Positions 29,636 to 39,291 of a stretch of 64,000 nt of DNA are shown here, piece after piece (positions within the stretch are counted from its first letter, which is position 1; every line of letters starts with the position of its first letter). Location of the stretch: NCBI RefSeq assembly GCF_002836775.1, contig NZ_PJAQ01000012.1, positions 1-64,000 on the forward strand, read 5' to 3'. Source of the DNA: Colwellia sp. 12G3. GTDB lineage: Bacteria; Pseudomonadota; Gammaproteobacteria; Enterobacterales; Alteromonadaceae. The notes under the pieces were generated by a model, which made no database searches, was not told where the DNA came from, and was given only the letters and a program-made list of their open reading frames with translations. A program made the position numbers and the translations under genes.

Positions 29636-29690
29636 CTTGTCTCAACTGGTGTTGGCTGAGCCAGATTATGAGACTACAACCGTAAGGAGC
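29636..29690 (+). promoter_or_regulatory. Possible S6:S18 autoregulatory leader
   Basis: In the rpsF leader GTCTCA pairs with TGAGAC around an inner TGGC/GCCA hairpin. An ACCGTAAGGAG segment follows that contains the CCG triplet used by S6-S18 binding leaders. Position fits the known autoregulation of this operon, but the fold was only judged by eye. Confidence 0.3.
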
Positions 29691-29695
29691 TCGTA

Positions 29696-30127
29696 ATGCG
29701 TCATTACGAAATCGTATTTATGGTTCACCCTGATCAGAGTGAACAAGTGTCTGGTATGATCCAGCGCTACACAGACTTGATCAATGCTGCTGAAGGCAAA
29801 ATCCACCGTCTTGAAGACTGGGGTCGTCGCCAATTAGCATACCCAATCAATAAACTACATAAAGCACACTATGTTCTTATGAACATTGAAGCGCCACAAG
29901 TAGTTATTGATGAGCTTGAAACTGCTTTCCGTTATAACGATGTTGTTATCCGTAACATGATTATGCGTACTAAAGATGCAGTAACTGAAGCATCGCCAAT
30001 GGCTGCTGCTAAAGAAGAGCGTCGTGACGATCGCCGCGAAGTTAAGAATGATGTTGCTGCTACGCCAGTTGAAGCTAACGAAGACTCTGTTGAAGAGAAT
30101 TCTGAAGAAGCTGCTAGCGAAGAATAG
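29696..30127 (+). CDS. rpsF: 30S ribosomal protein S6
   Basis: [20 protein letters not shown] is the standard S6 N-terminus and [19 protein letters not shown] the core. The 143-aa protein has the acidic tail ([18 protein letters not shown]) that RimK can extend with glutamate in related bacteria. First gene of rpsF-priB-rpsR-rplI, with TAAGGAG upstream. Confidence 0.98.
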   Translation: MRHYEIVFMVHPDQSEQVSGMIQRYTDLINAAEGKIHRLEDWGRRQLAYPINKLHKAHYVLMNIEAPQVVIDELETAFRYNDVVIRNMIMRTKDAVTEASPMAAAKEERRDDRREVKNDVAATPVEANEDSVEENSEEAASEE

Positions 30128-30133
30128 TCATCT

Positions 30134-30448
30134 GTGATTGTCTCGCAAGAGAATTGCCTAGTGTTGATCGGTGAGGTGGTGAGAACCCCTAAACAGTCAA
30201 CCAGCCCTGCAGGTATTAGTCATAGTCAGTTTTCAATAGACCACAAGTCTATACAAAATGAAGCTGGCATGAATCGACAAGCTTTTGTTCGAATACAGGT
30301 AGTTGCCACAGGTGATTTATCACACTTAACTCGTGAATTGGTTGCGGGTAATGTAATAAAAGTGACAGGTTTTATAAATCGTCACGAATCTAGAAACGGG
30401 AATCCGCTTTTAGCATTACATGCTCAGCAAATTGAAATGATTAATTAG
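30134..30448 (+). CDS. priB: Primosomal replication protein N PriB
   Basis: A small OB-fold single-strand DNA-binding protein of the PriA replication-restart primosome. CLVLIGEVVRTPKQSTSPAG and GMNRQAFVRIQVVATG align with E. coli PriB. 104 aa, GTG start six bases after the rpsF stop. Its place between rpsF and rpsR is conserved in gammaproteobacteria. Confidence 0.92.
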   Translation: MIVSQENCLVLIGEVVRTPKQSTSPAGISHSQFSIDHKSIQNEAGMNRQAFVRIQVVATGDLSHLTRELVAGNVIKVTGFINRHESRNGNPLLALHAQQIEMIN

Positions 30449-30502
30449 GCTTTATTAACTAACGAAATCGTTAATTAAATAAAACCGCATTAGGAGAACT
30501 CC

Positions 30503-30730
30503 ATGTCTCGTTTTTTTAGACGTCGTAAGTTTTGTCGCTTCACAGCGGAAGGCGCAACATCTATAGATTATAAAGATATTGCAACTTTAAAAAATTATAT
30601 CACTGAAAGTGGTAAAATTGTTCCTAGCCGTATCACTGGTACTGCTGCTAAATATCAACGTCAATTAACTCGTGCGATCAAACGCGCTCGTTACTTGTCA
30701 TTGTTACCATACACCGACTTACATAAGTAA
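30503..30730 (+). CDS. rpsR: 30S ribosomal protein S18
   Basis: The 75-aa protein starts [17 protein letters not shown] and contains the S18 signature ([20 protein letters not shown]). Partner of S6 in the 30S platform. An AGGAGA site lies upstream. Third gene of its operon. Confidence 0.98.
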   Translation: MSRFFRRRKFCRFTAEGATSIDYKDIATLKNYITESGKIVPSRITGTAAKYQRQLTRAIKRARYLSLLPYTDLHK

Positions 30731-30747
30731 GCTAATAGGGGTTTAAA

Positions 30748-31200
30748 ATGGAAGTAATACTTCTTGATAAAATCGCCAAATTAGGCGGCCTTGGTGACAA
30801 GGTATCTGTTAAATCAGGTTATGCACGTAACTACTTATTACCACAAGGTAAAGCAGTATTTGCATCACAAGCTAACGTTGAGCACTTTGAAGCTCGTCGT
30901 GCTGATATCGAAGCTAAATTAGCTGAAACATTAGCTACAGCGCAAACTCGTGCAGCGAAAATTGTTGAGTTAGCTGAAGTTACAATCGCATCAAAATCTG
31001 GTGACGAAGGTAAATTATTCGGTTCTATTGGTACTCGTGATATCGCTGATGCGATCACTGAAGCTGGCGTTGAAGTTGCAAAAGCTGAAGTACGTTTACC
31101 ATTAGGTGCTATCCGTGAAACAGGTGAATTCGAAATCGCAATTCACTTACATCACGATGTTGATACTAGCATCAAAGTTGTAGTTATCGCTGCAGCATAA
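30748..31200 (+). CDS. rplI: 50S ribosomal protein L9
   Basis: [20 protein letters not shown] and the following [13 protein letters not shown] are the L9 N-domain signature. A long charged helix joins it to the C-domain ([20 protein letters not shown]). 150 aa, last gene of the operon, followed by a terminator. Confidence 0.98.
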   Translation: MEVILLDKIAKLGGLGDKVSVKSGYARNYLLPQGKAVFASQANVEHFEARRADIEAKLAETLATAQTRAAKIVELAEVTIASKSGDEGKLFGSIGTRDIADAITEAGVEVAKAEVRLPLGAIRETGEFEIAIHLHHDVDTSIKVVVIAAA

Positions 31201-31233
31201 TTTATAGCTAAGCAATTGCTTAGGTTATAAAAC

Positions 31234-31271
31234 AAAATACCGCATTCTCCTAGAGGCTGCGGTATTTTTTT
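31234..31271 (+). terminator. Terminator of the rpsF-rplI operon
   Basis: AAAATACCGCA and TGCGGTATTTT form an 11-bp stem, with a smaller inner CTCC-TAGAGG loop. A T run follows. Confidence 0.9.
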
Positions 31272-31336
31272 ATCTGTATTTTTATATAAATCGTTATTGA
31301 TAGTTAATGCGCCGCAAGCGCTTGTGTTTATTCTAA

Positions 31337-31600
31337 TACCAATTTGATTAAATTTCTTCCCAACTCAGAGCTCTGCTCGATGTTCAATAACAAGGCAAAT
31401 TTGTTTCGGTTTAGTCATTCTAAATCAAATAAACTTAACGATGTTAGTGAACATCGAGAAAGCTCCCAGAGGGCGAGTTTAAAAGGTTTACATGCTGCGT
31501 TATTGATTTTGATAAGGGAATAACCATTATCTTCAATCAATGCCTTGCCTCTAAGCCTTTTAATTCTCGCTGAATGGGAAAGAACTTAATCAACTTGGTA
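31337..31600. mobile_element. 264-bp MITE with TACCAA termini
   Basis: The ends TACCAATTTGATTAA and TTAATCAACTTGGTA are inverted repeats; similarity continues inward for about 25 bp (21 of 25 matching by eye). It is AT-rich with no ORF. Two inner hairpins are present: GCTCGATGTTCA with TGAACATCGAG, and TTGATT..GATAAGG with CATTATC..AATCAA. TA may be the duplicated target. It sits between the rplI terminator and an OMP gene. A related left end occurs at 53286. Confidence 0.8.
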
Positions 31601-31611
31601 TAACCAGTTAT

Positions 31612-32802
31612 TTACCAAGCAGAGCCAGCTTGGATATAAAAAACTGTATCTTCAGGTCCTTTGGCAATATCTATCCCCATATTAAAATCGTAACGCCTAG
31701 CAATTAGGTAGCGAAATCCCGCGCCTTTACTAACACGGCTTTCACTGTCGGCGAAATCAGAAAAATTATCGCTAGCTTTTCCTATTCCTGCAAATGCACT
31801 CACTTCCCAACGTAAATTTATTCGATAGGCTACTTCAAGTTCAGACATGGCAACCGATTGGCCTTGGTATCGCGCGGCTGGAATACCACGCATGGAAATA
31901 TACGGTGTTGCATAAGGCGGTAATACCTGTTCAGAGTCTACATAGTTAGCTTCAATTCTAATTGAGGTACGCCACTGTTCTGTAAATTTAAAATAGTTCA
32001 AGGCGGTCAATTCAGTTAGCGTGTAATCTATATCAGAGCCAATAGCGTCATCAAACCAAAGGTAATTAAGCTCATATTTAAAGCCGTCTGTTGGCGAAAA
32101 GAAATTATCTCTTGAATCATATTCTAATGTTAAGCCCGCACCGGAAGTCACTATGTTGGTCGAAAGCACTTTAGCGAAGTCGTCTTGATATTCTATGGGC
32201 AAAAGCTCATCAAGGTTACCAATACTGACTTGTGCATCAATGTAGCGATGCAGTGGTCCTAAATAAAAGGCACTATCACCGAGTTTAAATTTCAATGTTT
32301 GCATGATGGCTGTTGCTTTAGTATTTATTTCTATCGGCCTAGGTAAGGTAACGTCACCAAAACCATAAAAATCAATATTTACATCGCCGTAACCACCACC
32401 ACCCATATAGCGAATTGCACCCTTATTGAAAAAACCAAGATGACCACCACCGACAAAGTAAGAGTCATTGCCTGTATAAGCGGCTAATGCAGCAGAAATA
32501 CTTGGCGGCATTAAACTGTGCGATGCTTTATCATTGCTTTCATCCTGCATTGCTTTTAATCGTGTAGCTTGTTCTTCTTCGGATTCATGAAAAAACAAGC
32601 CCATCATGCCCAAACCCCCTTCTACTGAAGGATCGGTAATGATAATAGGCACAGGTAAAAAACCATAAGCATTTTCTGAAAGGTAACGTGAAGCATCAAG
32701 ATTTCCATCCAGCTGATCGGTAAAAATCCCAGAAGCCGCAAGCGAACTTGCTGATAAAAGTGAGAGACAAATAGACGTGGCAATTTTTTTTAATAGGGTC
32801 AT
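31612..32802 (-). CDS. BamA/TamA-like surface antigen outer membrane protein
   Basis: A 396-aa exported protein: signal peptide to about residue 23 (SLLSASSLAASG), then a 16-strand-type D15/Omp85 barrel without any POTRA domain. Typical pieces are FLPVPIIITDPSVEGGLGMM, the internal GLTLEYDSRDNFFSPTDGFK motif of Omp85 barrels and GAGFRYLIARRYDFNMGID near the end, followed by a terminal tryptophan. A diverged paralogue lies at 35.5 kb. It is an outer-membrane channel or porter of unknown cargo. Confidence 0.82.
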   Translation of the reverse strand: MTLLKKIATSICLSLLSASSLAASGIFTDQLDGNLDASRYLSENAYGFLPVPIIITDPSVEGGLGMMGLFFHESEEEQATRLKAMQDESNDKASHSLMPPSISAALAAYTGNDSYFVGGGHLGFFNKGAIRYMGGGGYGDVNIDFYGFGDVTLPRPIEINTKATAIMQTLKFKLGDSAFYLGPLHRYIDAQVSIGNLDELLPIEYQDDFAKVLSTNIVTSGAGLTLEYDSRDNFFSPTDGFKYELNYLWFDDAIGSDIDYTLTELTALNYFKFTEQWRTSIRIEANYVDSEQVLPPYATPYISMRGIPAARYQGQSVAMSELEVAYRINLRWEVSAFAGIGKASDNFSDFADSESRVSKGAGFRYLIARRYDFNMGIDIAKGPEDTVFYIQAGSAW

Positions 32803-32893
32803 GGCTTACTCTTTGATAATATTACTGTTATCTCTAATGCTAAGACAGAGCGAGATGCTTGTTGTTACAATGAGATGTATTGTAAATCATTGA

Positions 32894-33838
32894 TTAACAA
32901 ATGATTGATTGCAAGGTGTACTGCTGTATTTTATCTCTCAACCATTGATGTGCGACACTATTTAAGGTGCGCTTATGCTGCAACAAAAATAGCTCCACCA
33001 TATTATTCTCTGCTTGGTCGAATTGATAAACACTGACGAGGTCGTCTTTATAAACAGAAGAATTGGCAAAGAAACTGGGGGCTATCAGTAAGGTATCAGA
33101 TGATTTTAATAATTCAACTAAGATACTTAACTGGCTTGTTTTCAATTGTATATCTCGCTTAAAGCCTTGTTTAAGTAAAATGCTATCAATAGGATTAGTA
33201 AATATAACTCCCGAGTCTTCATTTACATTTAATTCAACAAAGCGATAAGCTAAACAGTCAGCTAAGGTCGTTTTTTGTTGTATAGCTAAAGGATGAGTTT
33301 GTCGCGCAAAAATCGATAATGATACTTTTCCTAATGAAGTAGCGATAAAAGCAGTATCGTTGGGCTTTTCAACATGAATAGCAAAATCTAAAAAACCTGA
33401 TTCAAGTGATTTATTTGAACTCACCTTTGCTGAGTATTCAGATAATTGCACTGCAGGTGCTTCATTGTTGATAGCCTGAACTAAGGGTAAGAAAATAGCA
33501 TGACTGGTCAGCGAAGGTAATGATATAGAAAAATGTTTATCACACGTCTGCGGTGAAAATTCTTCATCATGCAGTATTGATTCAAGTTTCTGTAATAAAT
33601 CAGGTAATAACACTTCAATGTTAAGTGCCTTTTCTGTTGGTACTATACCCGTTGAGGTTCGATGAAAGAGTGGATCCTCGAAAAGATCTCTTAAGCGTTG
33701 CAAGGTTCTACTCATGGCTGATTGTGATAAATAAAGACGCTCAGCAGCTCTACTGACATTTTTTTCTTTTAATAATACACTCAGTGAGACCAATAAATTG
33801 AGGTCGACCCGTGCTAACTTCTGCTCTAATAAAGCCAT
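32894..33838 (-). CDS. LysR family transcriptional regulator
   Basis: 314 aa. The N-terminal winged HTH is clear (NVSRAAERLYLSQSAMSRTL, FEDPLFHR), with a periplasmic-binding-like effector domain at about 95-305. It lies upstream of, and in the same direction as, the 31.6-kb barrel gene and diverges from the DUF4136 lipoprotein gene. By the usual LysR rule it may control one or both. The ligand is unknown. Confidence 0.9.
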   Translation of the reverse strand: MALLEQKLARVDLNLLVSLSVLLKEKNVSRAAERLYLSQSAMSRTLQRLRDLFEDPLFHRTSTGIVPTEKALNIEVLLPDLLQKLESILHDEEFSPQTCDKHFSISLPSLTSHAIFLPLVQAINNEAPAVQLSEYSAKVSSNKSLESGFLDFAIHVEKPNDTAFIATSLGKVSLSIFARQTHPLAIQQKTTLADCLAYRFVELNVNEDSGVIFTNPIDSILLKQGFKRDIQLKTSQLSILVELLKSSDTLLIAPSFFANSSVYKDDLVSVYQFDQAENNMVELFLLQHKRTLNSVAHQWLRDKIQQYTLQSIIC

Positions 33839-34006
33839 ATATTTATTACCCCATACCCTGTAGTAGTAAGAGTATACATCATTACATTAAATATGCGTAT
33901 TGCGCATAATTATCATGATTATAAGTTGTTTGAACACATAGGTGGATGGTCATATACTTTTTCCATGGTCTAGTCATTAGACATTCTTTGCAAGCAAGAG
34001 GTTATT

Positions 34007-34588
34007 ATGAAAAATTTGACAGCAGTGAACAAAATGAATAGCAATATTACTAAATTAGTTACTTTATCATCCATATTATTACTTGGCGCATGCTCGAGTA
34101 GTTATACACCAGAGACAGACCAAAGTAACTCATATGATTTTTCAACAGTTGATACTTATAGCGTTATTGGTGATGAACAACTTAAAAACCCTATGTTCAG
34201 TGATATCGACAGAGGGCGATTCGATGCAGCAATAGATATATCAATGCAGCAGCATAATGTTAAAGAAGTTAGTGCAGAAAAAGCTGATGTACTAGTAAGC
34301 TACTTTGTTGTCACTAAAGATAAAGTCAAAGTGAATGCTAGTTACAGTGGTAGCTATAGTAATTGTTATCGTTGCGGATACGGTAATGGCAGTGGAGTTA
34401 CCCATATTACTACCCGTAACTATGTAGAAGGTACTTTGGTGGTAGATATCATTGATAATGACACCAATAAAAGCGTTTATCGTAGCATGTTAACCAAGCC
34501 ACTAAAATCATATGAAACAGCGACGGAGCGTGAACAAGCTATAAATAAGGTCGTTAGCGATATGATGAAACAATTACCTTTAGGTTAA
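34007..34588 (+). CDS. DUF4136 lipoprotein
   Basis: 193 aa. The lipobox LLLGAC puts the lipidated cysteine near residue 29. The rest is a DUF4136 domain (FSDIDRGRFDAAIDISMQQH, KADVLVSYFVVTKDKVKV, YVEGTLVVDIIDNDTNKSVY). It contains an unusual glycine/tyrosine/cysteine stretch, YSGSYSNCYRCGYGNGSG. The ATG follows AAGAGG. The family is anchored to the envelope and its function is unknown. Part of the envelope cluster. Confidence 0.85.
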   Translation: MKNLTAVNKMNSNITKLVTLSSILLLGACSSSYTPETDQSNSYDFSTVDTYSVIGDEQLKNPMFSDIDRGRFDAAIDISMQQHNVKEVSAEKADVLVSYFVVTKDKVKVNASYSGSYSNCYRCGYGNGSGVTHITTRNYVEGTLVVDIIDNDTNKSVYRSMLTKPLKSYETATEREQAINKVVSDMMKQLPLG

Positions 34589-34662
34589 ATAGCAATGTAC
34601 AGCGGTTGGTCTACTCTTATCTACACAGCGGTAAATAAATTGTTATCTAGAAAGGACTTTGC

Positions 34663-35421
34663 ATGAATAAACTATCCATAATATCTACAGCCCTCGCTGT
34701 TTCATTTTCTGTAAGTGTAAGTGCGAGTGACTGGGCGTTTCAGTTTGAGCCTTACCTGATGGCAACTCAAATACAAGGTAATGCCAGCATAGGTCGAGTG
34801 GTAGGTGCCCCTGTTGATGTTGATTTCAGCACCATTCTAGATAATTTAGATATGGCTGCTATGTTACATTTCGAAGCTCACCATAAAGCCGGGTGGGGTG
34901 TTGTTATGGATTACGGCTTTATGGACTTAAGTAACAAAGTCACTAATAATCGTGATGGCATGGTACATATTGCTCTGAGACAAGGAGTATTGGAATCACT
35001 TGGCTTATATCGAATGCAGTATGGGGGATATACGGTAGATTATTTTGCGGGTGTACGTTGGTGGGATAATGATATCAGTTTAACTATGGATGCTAATATT
35101 ACACCGGATAGAAGTACGAACGTTAGCGTTAAGGAAGATTGGCTTGATGTCGTTGTAGGTATGAGAGTTACCGGTAAAATTAACAATAGCTGGAACTATA
35201 TTGCCAGGGCTGATCTTGGTGGTTTTGGTTTGTCTGCGGACTTTACTTCTACTGTTGAAGCGGGTATTACTTACGAAATAAGTAAACTAATGACTTTAGA
35301 TATGAAGTATAAAGCCACATGGGTTGATTATGAAAATGTAAATAACATGGCAACAATAGGGTATTTTCAATATGACACTACCACTCATGGTCCAATTATT
35401 GGACTAACTTTTAATTTTTAA
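34663..35421 (+). CDS. Small outer membrane beta-barrel protein
   Basis: 252 aa: signal peptide to about residue 22 (SVSVSASDWAF), then alternating hydrophobic strands (WAFQFEPYLMATQIQG, VDYFAGVRWWDND, TVEAGITYEISKLMTLDMKY) ending in the barrel signature FNF. It resembles porin-like proteins of unknown function near DUF4136 genes. An AAAGGA site precedes the ATG. It follows the lipoprotein gene by 74 bp on the same strand and is probably co-expressed. Confidence 0.72.
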   Translation: MNKLSIISTALAVSFSVSVSASDWAFQFEPYLMATQIQGNASIGRVVGAPVDVDFSTILDNLDMAAMLHFEAHHKAGWGVVMDYGFMDLSNKVTNNRDGMVHIALRQGVLESLGLYRMQYGGYTVDYFAGVRWWDNDISLTMDANITPDRSTNVSVKEDWLDVVVGMRVTGKINNSWNYIARADLGGFGLSADFTSTVEAGITYEISKLMTLDMKYKATWVDYENVNNMATIGYFQYDTTTHGPIIGLTFNF

Positions 35422-35516
35422 CTTTTATTTCAACTTCAGTGTGTAAGCTTGTCCTTCAAATTAGGTGCTCAAAATCATTATATAACAATGATAATACCTT
35501 CGTTTTATTATCCTTT

Positions 35517-36686
35517 TTAAAATGCCTCCGCAACTGAAACATATAAGGCATTGTCATCACCAGAACGAGCATAATCGACACGAAAATTTATGCGTTGAGA
35601 CTCTAGTAACATATAACGTAGGCCTAAACCATAGCTATTAACGCTGTTATTGTCGCCTAATTGGGCAATAGAACGGGCGTTATAACCAATGCCAGCAAAA
35701 GCGACTAAACCAAGGTCGTGCCATGCGCGCCACCTAAGTTCGCTTTGCGCTGAAAATGATGTTTTGTCGAGGTAACTGGTTGCTGAAAATCCTCGTAAAC
35801 CAATAGTACAATAATCCCAAAGAGGTGCGTGCCCTGACTTAGCACAACCCTTCGTTTCTAAAGAGAGTACAAGGGGGTTGGCGAGTTGATGGTAATAACG
35901 ATAACGTAAGTTAAATGATTGATAGGTTTTTGTACTGCCAATAGATGTGCTGTTAAGTAAGGCATCGAACTCAAATCGTTGCCCTTTATAAGGATTGGTT
36001 TGGCTATCTCGGCTATCATATTGCACTAGTAAACCTAAACCATTGGCCTTTGCAATATCAGAATCTTCTTTAGTGTCAGGATCATTGGCTTGATCAAACG
36101 CTTCGCCTTCAACTTTACCTGAAAAGGTTTGTTTATTGTTAATTAACCTAATTTGGCCGCCAAGGTACCAATTTTCATCAAACCTGCGCAATAATTCGGA
36201 TTTAATTAATGTACCTTCAATATTCCAATCCAGCTGGCTACCATCTTCTGAGTATTGGCTATCAATTAACGTTAACTTTAGCGCTACGTAGGCAGCAGTG
36301 CTAACAAACCGCCATGTATCTTGTTGCCAGTAATTCTTCTGAATTAAACCGTAGGCATAACTATCATTGTTAGTGTAAGCAGCAACCACTTGTGTGGCCG
36401 AGGCAGGTTGGCTCGCTCGCTCGCCTGCACTTTGACTATGGTAATAAGCGCCAGCGACTACCAGACCCGTTCCAATAGTTGGATCAACTACCGGAATGGG
36501 CACCGCAATGAAGTCACCTTTTTGTGCTTTTAATTTGATTTCTTCGTCTCGTAGATCTGGCGTCCATTCAGGAATAATATTACTTACGCCATAAGAGGCG
36601 CTGCTGGTGCTACTTTTTCTTTGTTCATTATCGGCGTGAACAAAAAAAGATAGCAAAGAAACTATTAATAAGAAGAGTTTAATCAT
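35517..36686 (-). CDS. BamA/TamA-like surface antigen outer membrane protein, second copy
   Basis: Paralogue of the 31.6-kb gene: no POTRA domain, FIAVPIPVVDPTIGTGLVVAG near the start, GLGLLVQYDSRDSQTNPYKG in the middle, GLGLRYMLLESQRINFRVDY near the end, and a final phenylalanine. The signal peptide MIKLFLLIVSLLSFFVHADN supports the start chosen. An ATG 11 codons earlier is possible, and neither has a clear SD. It diverges from pldA. Confidence 0.8.
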   Translation of the reverse strand: MIKLFLLIVSLLSFFVHADNEQRKSSTSSASYGVSNIIPEWTPDLRDEEIKLKAQKGDFIAVPIPVVDPTIGTGLVVAGAYYHSQSAGERASQPASATQVVAAYTNNDSYAYGLIQKNYWQQDTWRFVSTAAYVALKLTLIDSQYSEDGSQLDWNIEGTLIKSELLRRFDENWYLGGQIRLINNKQTFSGKVEGEAFDQANDPDTKEDSDIAKANGLGLLVQYDSRDSQTNPYKGQRFEFDALLNSTSIGSTKTYQSFNLRYRYYHQLANPLVLSLETKGCAKSGHAPLWDYCTIGLRGFSATSYLDKTSFSAQSELRWRAWHDLGLVAFAGIGYNARSIAQLGDNNSVNSYGLGLRYMLLESQRINFRVDYARSGDDNALYVSVAEAF

Positions 36687-36802
36687 AATGATTTTTAGCG
36701 GTATTGTAGTCAATGGCATATAAAATAATGCTATAAGTTTCCAAACAGTTTAAAATTGTAAACAACTTTAAACAACTATGTACCTTGAACCAAACCTTGT
36801 CT

Positions 36803-37765
36803 ATGAAAAAATCATACCTTGTTAACTTATTAGCCACCTGTTTATTATTCTCCAGCCTTTTAACTCATGCCAATGAGGAAAAAAATAAAGCGGTTGAAGT
36901 AACAAATAAAGTAAAAGTTGAAGAAACATCAACGAGTAATGAATCAATTCCAACATCTGCTTATTTTCAGAAGTTAGCCTCAGAAAAAGAATCTGGATTT
37001 AACCCTTATGTGTTGACACCACATAAAATGACTTACTTATTGCCGCTGAGCGTATCAGATAACATGAATAGAGAAGTCTATGATGGTATAGGTCAGTGGG
37101 GTGAAGATATACAAAGTTTTGAAGCAAAATTTCAATTCAGTGTAAAAGTCCCTTTAACAAAAGACGATTTATTTACGTCAGGTGATAGTTTTTATTTCGG
37201 CTTCACCTTGCAATCGTGGTGGCAACTGTATAACCAAGAATTATCACGCCCGTTTAGAGAGACTAACTATCAACCAGAGTTGTTTTATACTGCACCATTA
37301 TCATGGCAGCCTCTAGGTGGGCAAACAAATATGGTCATTGGTTTTGAACACCAATCTAATGGCCGTACACAAATGTTATCGCGTAGCTGGAATCGTTTGT
37401 ATTACACTTTTACTTTTGCCAAAGATAATTATGCGGTATCACTTCGCCCTTGGTGGAAAATTCCTGAAGGAAGTAAAGAAACCACACCGACTGAATCTGG
37501 CAATGACAATATTGATATTTCTGATTATATGGGACACTTTGATTTGACTGTTCTATATCAATGGGAAAGTGTTGAATTTTCTTTTGTTGGTCGTCAAAAT
37601 TTTAAAACCCATAACGGTGGCATGGAGTTAGGCATTACTTTCCCCTTATCAGGTAAGTTAAAAGGTTACTTTCAATACACCAAAGGTTATGGCGAAAGTT
37701 TAATTGATTATAACCATTCACAGCAAACCTTTGGTATTGGCATAGCATTAACCGAAATGTTTTAA
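36803..37765 (+). CDS. pldA: Outer membrane phospholipase A (OMPLA)
   Basis: An outer-membrane enzyme that hydrolyses phospholipids misplaced in the outer leaflet. After the signal peptide (MKKSYLVNLLATCLLFSSLL) comes the hallmark GFEHQSNGRTQMLSRSWNR, which carries the catalytic His-Ser pair (HQSNG) and the asparagine of the triad. The DDLFTSGDSFYFGFTLQSWW strand is typical. 320 aa. Start at ATG; a TTG six codons earlier is less likely. It closes the envelope cluster and is followed by a terminator. Confidence 0.92.
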   Translation: MKKSYLVNLLATCLLFSSLLTHANEEKNKAVEVTNKVKVEETSTSNESIPTSAYFQKLASEKESGFNPYVLTPHKMTYLLPLSVSDNMNREVYDGIGQWGEDIQSFEAKFQFSVKVPLTKDDLFTSGDSFYFGFTLQSWWQLYNQELSRPFRETNYQPELFYTAPLSWQPLGGQTNMVIGFEHQSNGRTQMLSRSWNRLYYTFTFAKDNYAVSLRPWWKIPEGSKETTPTESGNDNIDISDYMGHFDLTVLYQWESVEFSFVGRQNFKTHNGGMELGITFPLSGKLKGYFQYTKGYGESLIDYNHSQQTFGIGIALTEMF

Positions 37766-37789
37766 GAAAAATTTTGATATTGGAACGAT

Positions 37790-37822
37790 AAAGGCTGTTA
37801 CTCATTGAGTAACAGCCTTTTT
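37790..37822 (+). terminator. pldA terminator
   Basis: AAAGGCTGTTACTC and AGTAACAGCCTTT pair across a short ATTG loop and are followed by a T run. Confidence 0.92.
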
Positions 37823-37889
37823 TGTATCATTTTTTAGCGTAAAAAAAGCTAAAGAAGTTCTTGAAAAACGATAGTTACTTTACTTTACT

Positions 37890-38567
37890 TTACTTTCTAT
37901 GTGCGTCCAGCTGATCAACTAATAAGTTAAAGTTAGTCACCGCAGGGAAATCATTAATAACATTAACTGCTTTTTTACTGTCTGGATTAGCAACAGCTAA
38001 TAAATGTTTAATCCCGAATTTTTGGGCAGACTTGAGTATCTCTAAACTATCATCGATAAAGAGTGTTTTATCACACTCAAAGCCATGTTTAGCTTGTAGA
38101 CGTTGCCATAATAACTGGGACTCTTTGCTGACGCCAAATTCATGGGTAGAGTATAGCGTATCAAAATATTGATCTAATTGAGTGCGTTCAATTTTAAGTG
38201 ACAGAGCATCAGGGTGAGCATTTGTCACCATAACAATATCTCGACCACTTTCTTTTAGCGCTAATAAAAAGTTTTTGGCATCGCTGCGTAATTGGATGAG
38301 GTGTTGTATTTCACGTTTAAGCGCTTTGATGGGCATTTTTGTTTGTGCAGACCAGTAATCGAGACAATACCATTCAATAGTACCCACAACAGCTAAGTAA
38401 TCAGTTTTAAGCTTGGCTTTTGCAGCTTCAAGTGAGATCGACATTTTTTCACTGTAACGTAAAGGTAGGTGTTCTAACCAAAAGTGATTATCAAAATGTA
38501 AATCTAAAATTGTTCCATCCATATCAATTAAAACGGTAGAAATTTCCGACCAATTAATGTCTGCCAT
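37890..38567 (-). CDS. yrfG: GMP/IMP nucleotidase YrfG (HAD family)
   Basis: 225 aa. HAD motif I is D15-M-D17-G in VLIDMDGTILDLHFDN, motif II is MVTNAHPDAL and motif IV is LFIDDS. WYCLDYWSAQ and NPDSKKA match E. coli YrfG, which dephosphorylates GMP and IMP. It is divergent from nudE; the pair is adjacent in E. coli too. Confidence 0.9.
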   Translation of the reverse strand: MADINWSEISTVLIDMDGTILDLHFDNHFWLEHLPLRYSEKMSISLEAAKAKLKTDYLAVVGTIEWYCLDYWSAQTKMPIKALKREIQHLIQLRSDAKNFLLALKESGRDIVMVTNAHPDALSLKIERTQLDQYFDTLYSTHEFGVSKESQLLWQRLQAKHGFECDKTLFIDDSLEILKSAQKFGIKHLLAVANPDSKKAVNVINDFPAVTNFNLLVDQLDAHRK

Positions 38568-38692
38568 ATTAGTCTTTCCTCAATATATATTTCAGTGCAA
38601 TAAATATTAACATTTAGCTATTCCAAAAGTATTGTTTATCGTGTCATTATAGTGATATATAAAGATAAATAATTAACGAATGTAGTTATATT

Positions 38693-39244
38693 ATGGCTGA
38701 TAAAAATCAATTACCTATCATAACAAACCGCCGACAAGTTGCTAAAAGTGCACTCTTTGGTATTGAACAAATTGATCTCACCTTTAATAATGGTGAACAA
38801 AGGCAATATGAGCGCATGATGGGCTCTGGTCGTGGGGCTGTGATGATAGTGCCTATGATTGATGATGAGACCTTATTATTGGTACGTGAATATTGTGCAG
38901 GTACACATAGTTATTTATTAGGTTTCCCTAAAGGGCTTATTGACCAAGGTGAGCTTGCTGAGCAGGCTGCCAATAGAGAGCTGCAAGAAGAGATTGGTTA
39001 TGGTAGTGAGCAGTTGCTTCGAATGACAGAACTGATGATGGCACCCGCTTTTTTTGATGCCAAAATGACTATTTTTTTAGCTAAACAGCTTTATAGCTCA
39101 AAGCTTGAAGGTGATGAGCCAGAGCCATTAGAAGTGGTTTATTGGCCAATTAAAGACTATAAAGAACTACTACAGCAAACAGATTTTACCGAAGCTCGTA
39201 GTATTGCAGCATTAATGTTAGTACGAGATCTTCTTGAAAATTAA
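38693..39244 (+). CDS. nudE: ADP compounds hydrolase NudE
   Basis: A 183-aa Nudix enzyme acting on ADP-ribose, Ap3A and NADH. The Nudix box spans residues 81-103: GLIDQGELAEQAANREL continuing into QEEIGYG. The upstream strand GSGRGAVMIVPMID matches NudE. It starts at ATG (MADKNQ) without a strong SD and is followed 47 bp later by cysQ. Confidence 0.92.
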   Translation: MADKNQLPIITNRRQVAKSALFGIEQIDLTFNNGEQRQYERMMGSGRGAVMIVPMIDDETLLLVREYCAGTHSYLLGFPKGLIDQGELAEQAANRELQEEIGYGSEQLLRMTELMMAPAFFDAKMTIFLAKQLYSSKLEGDEPEPLEVVYWPIKDYKELLQQTDFTEARSIAALMLVRDLLEN

Positions 39245-39291
39245 CATTCAATAAATTGAAAGTACCAAAGCACGATGAAAGAGGTATAACG

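Noticed and set aside
31612-37765. The envelope cluster as a genomic island
   Set aside because: Apart from the MITE at one side there is no integrase, tRNA end or visible composition shift, so recent transfer is not supported.
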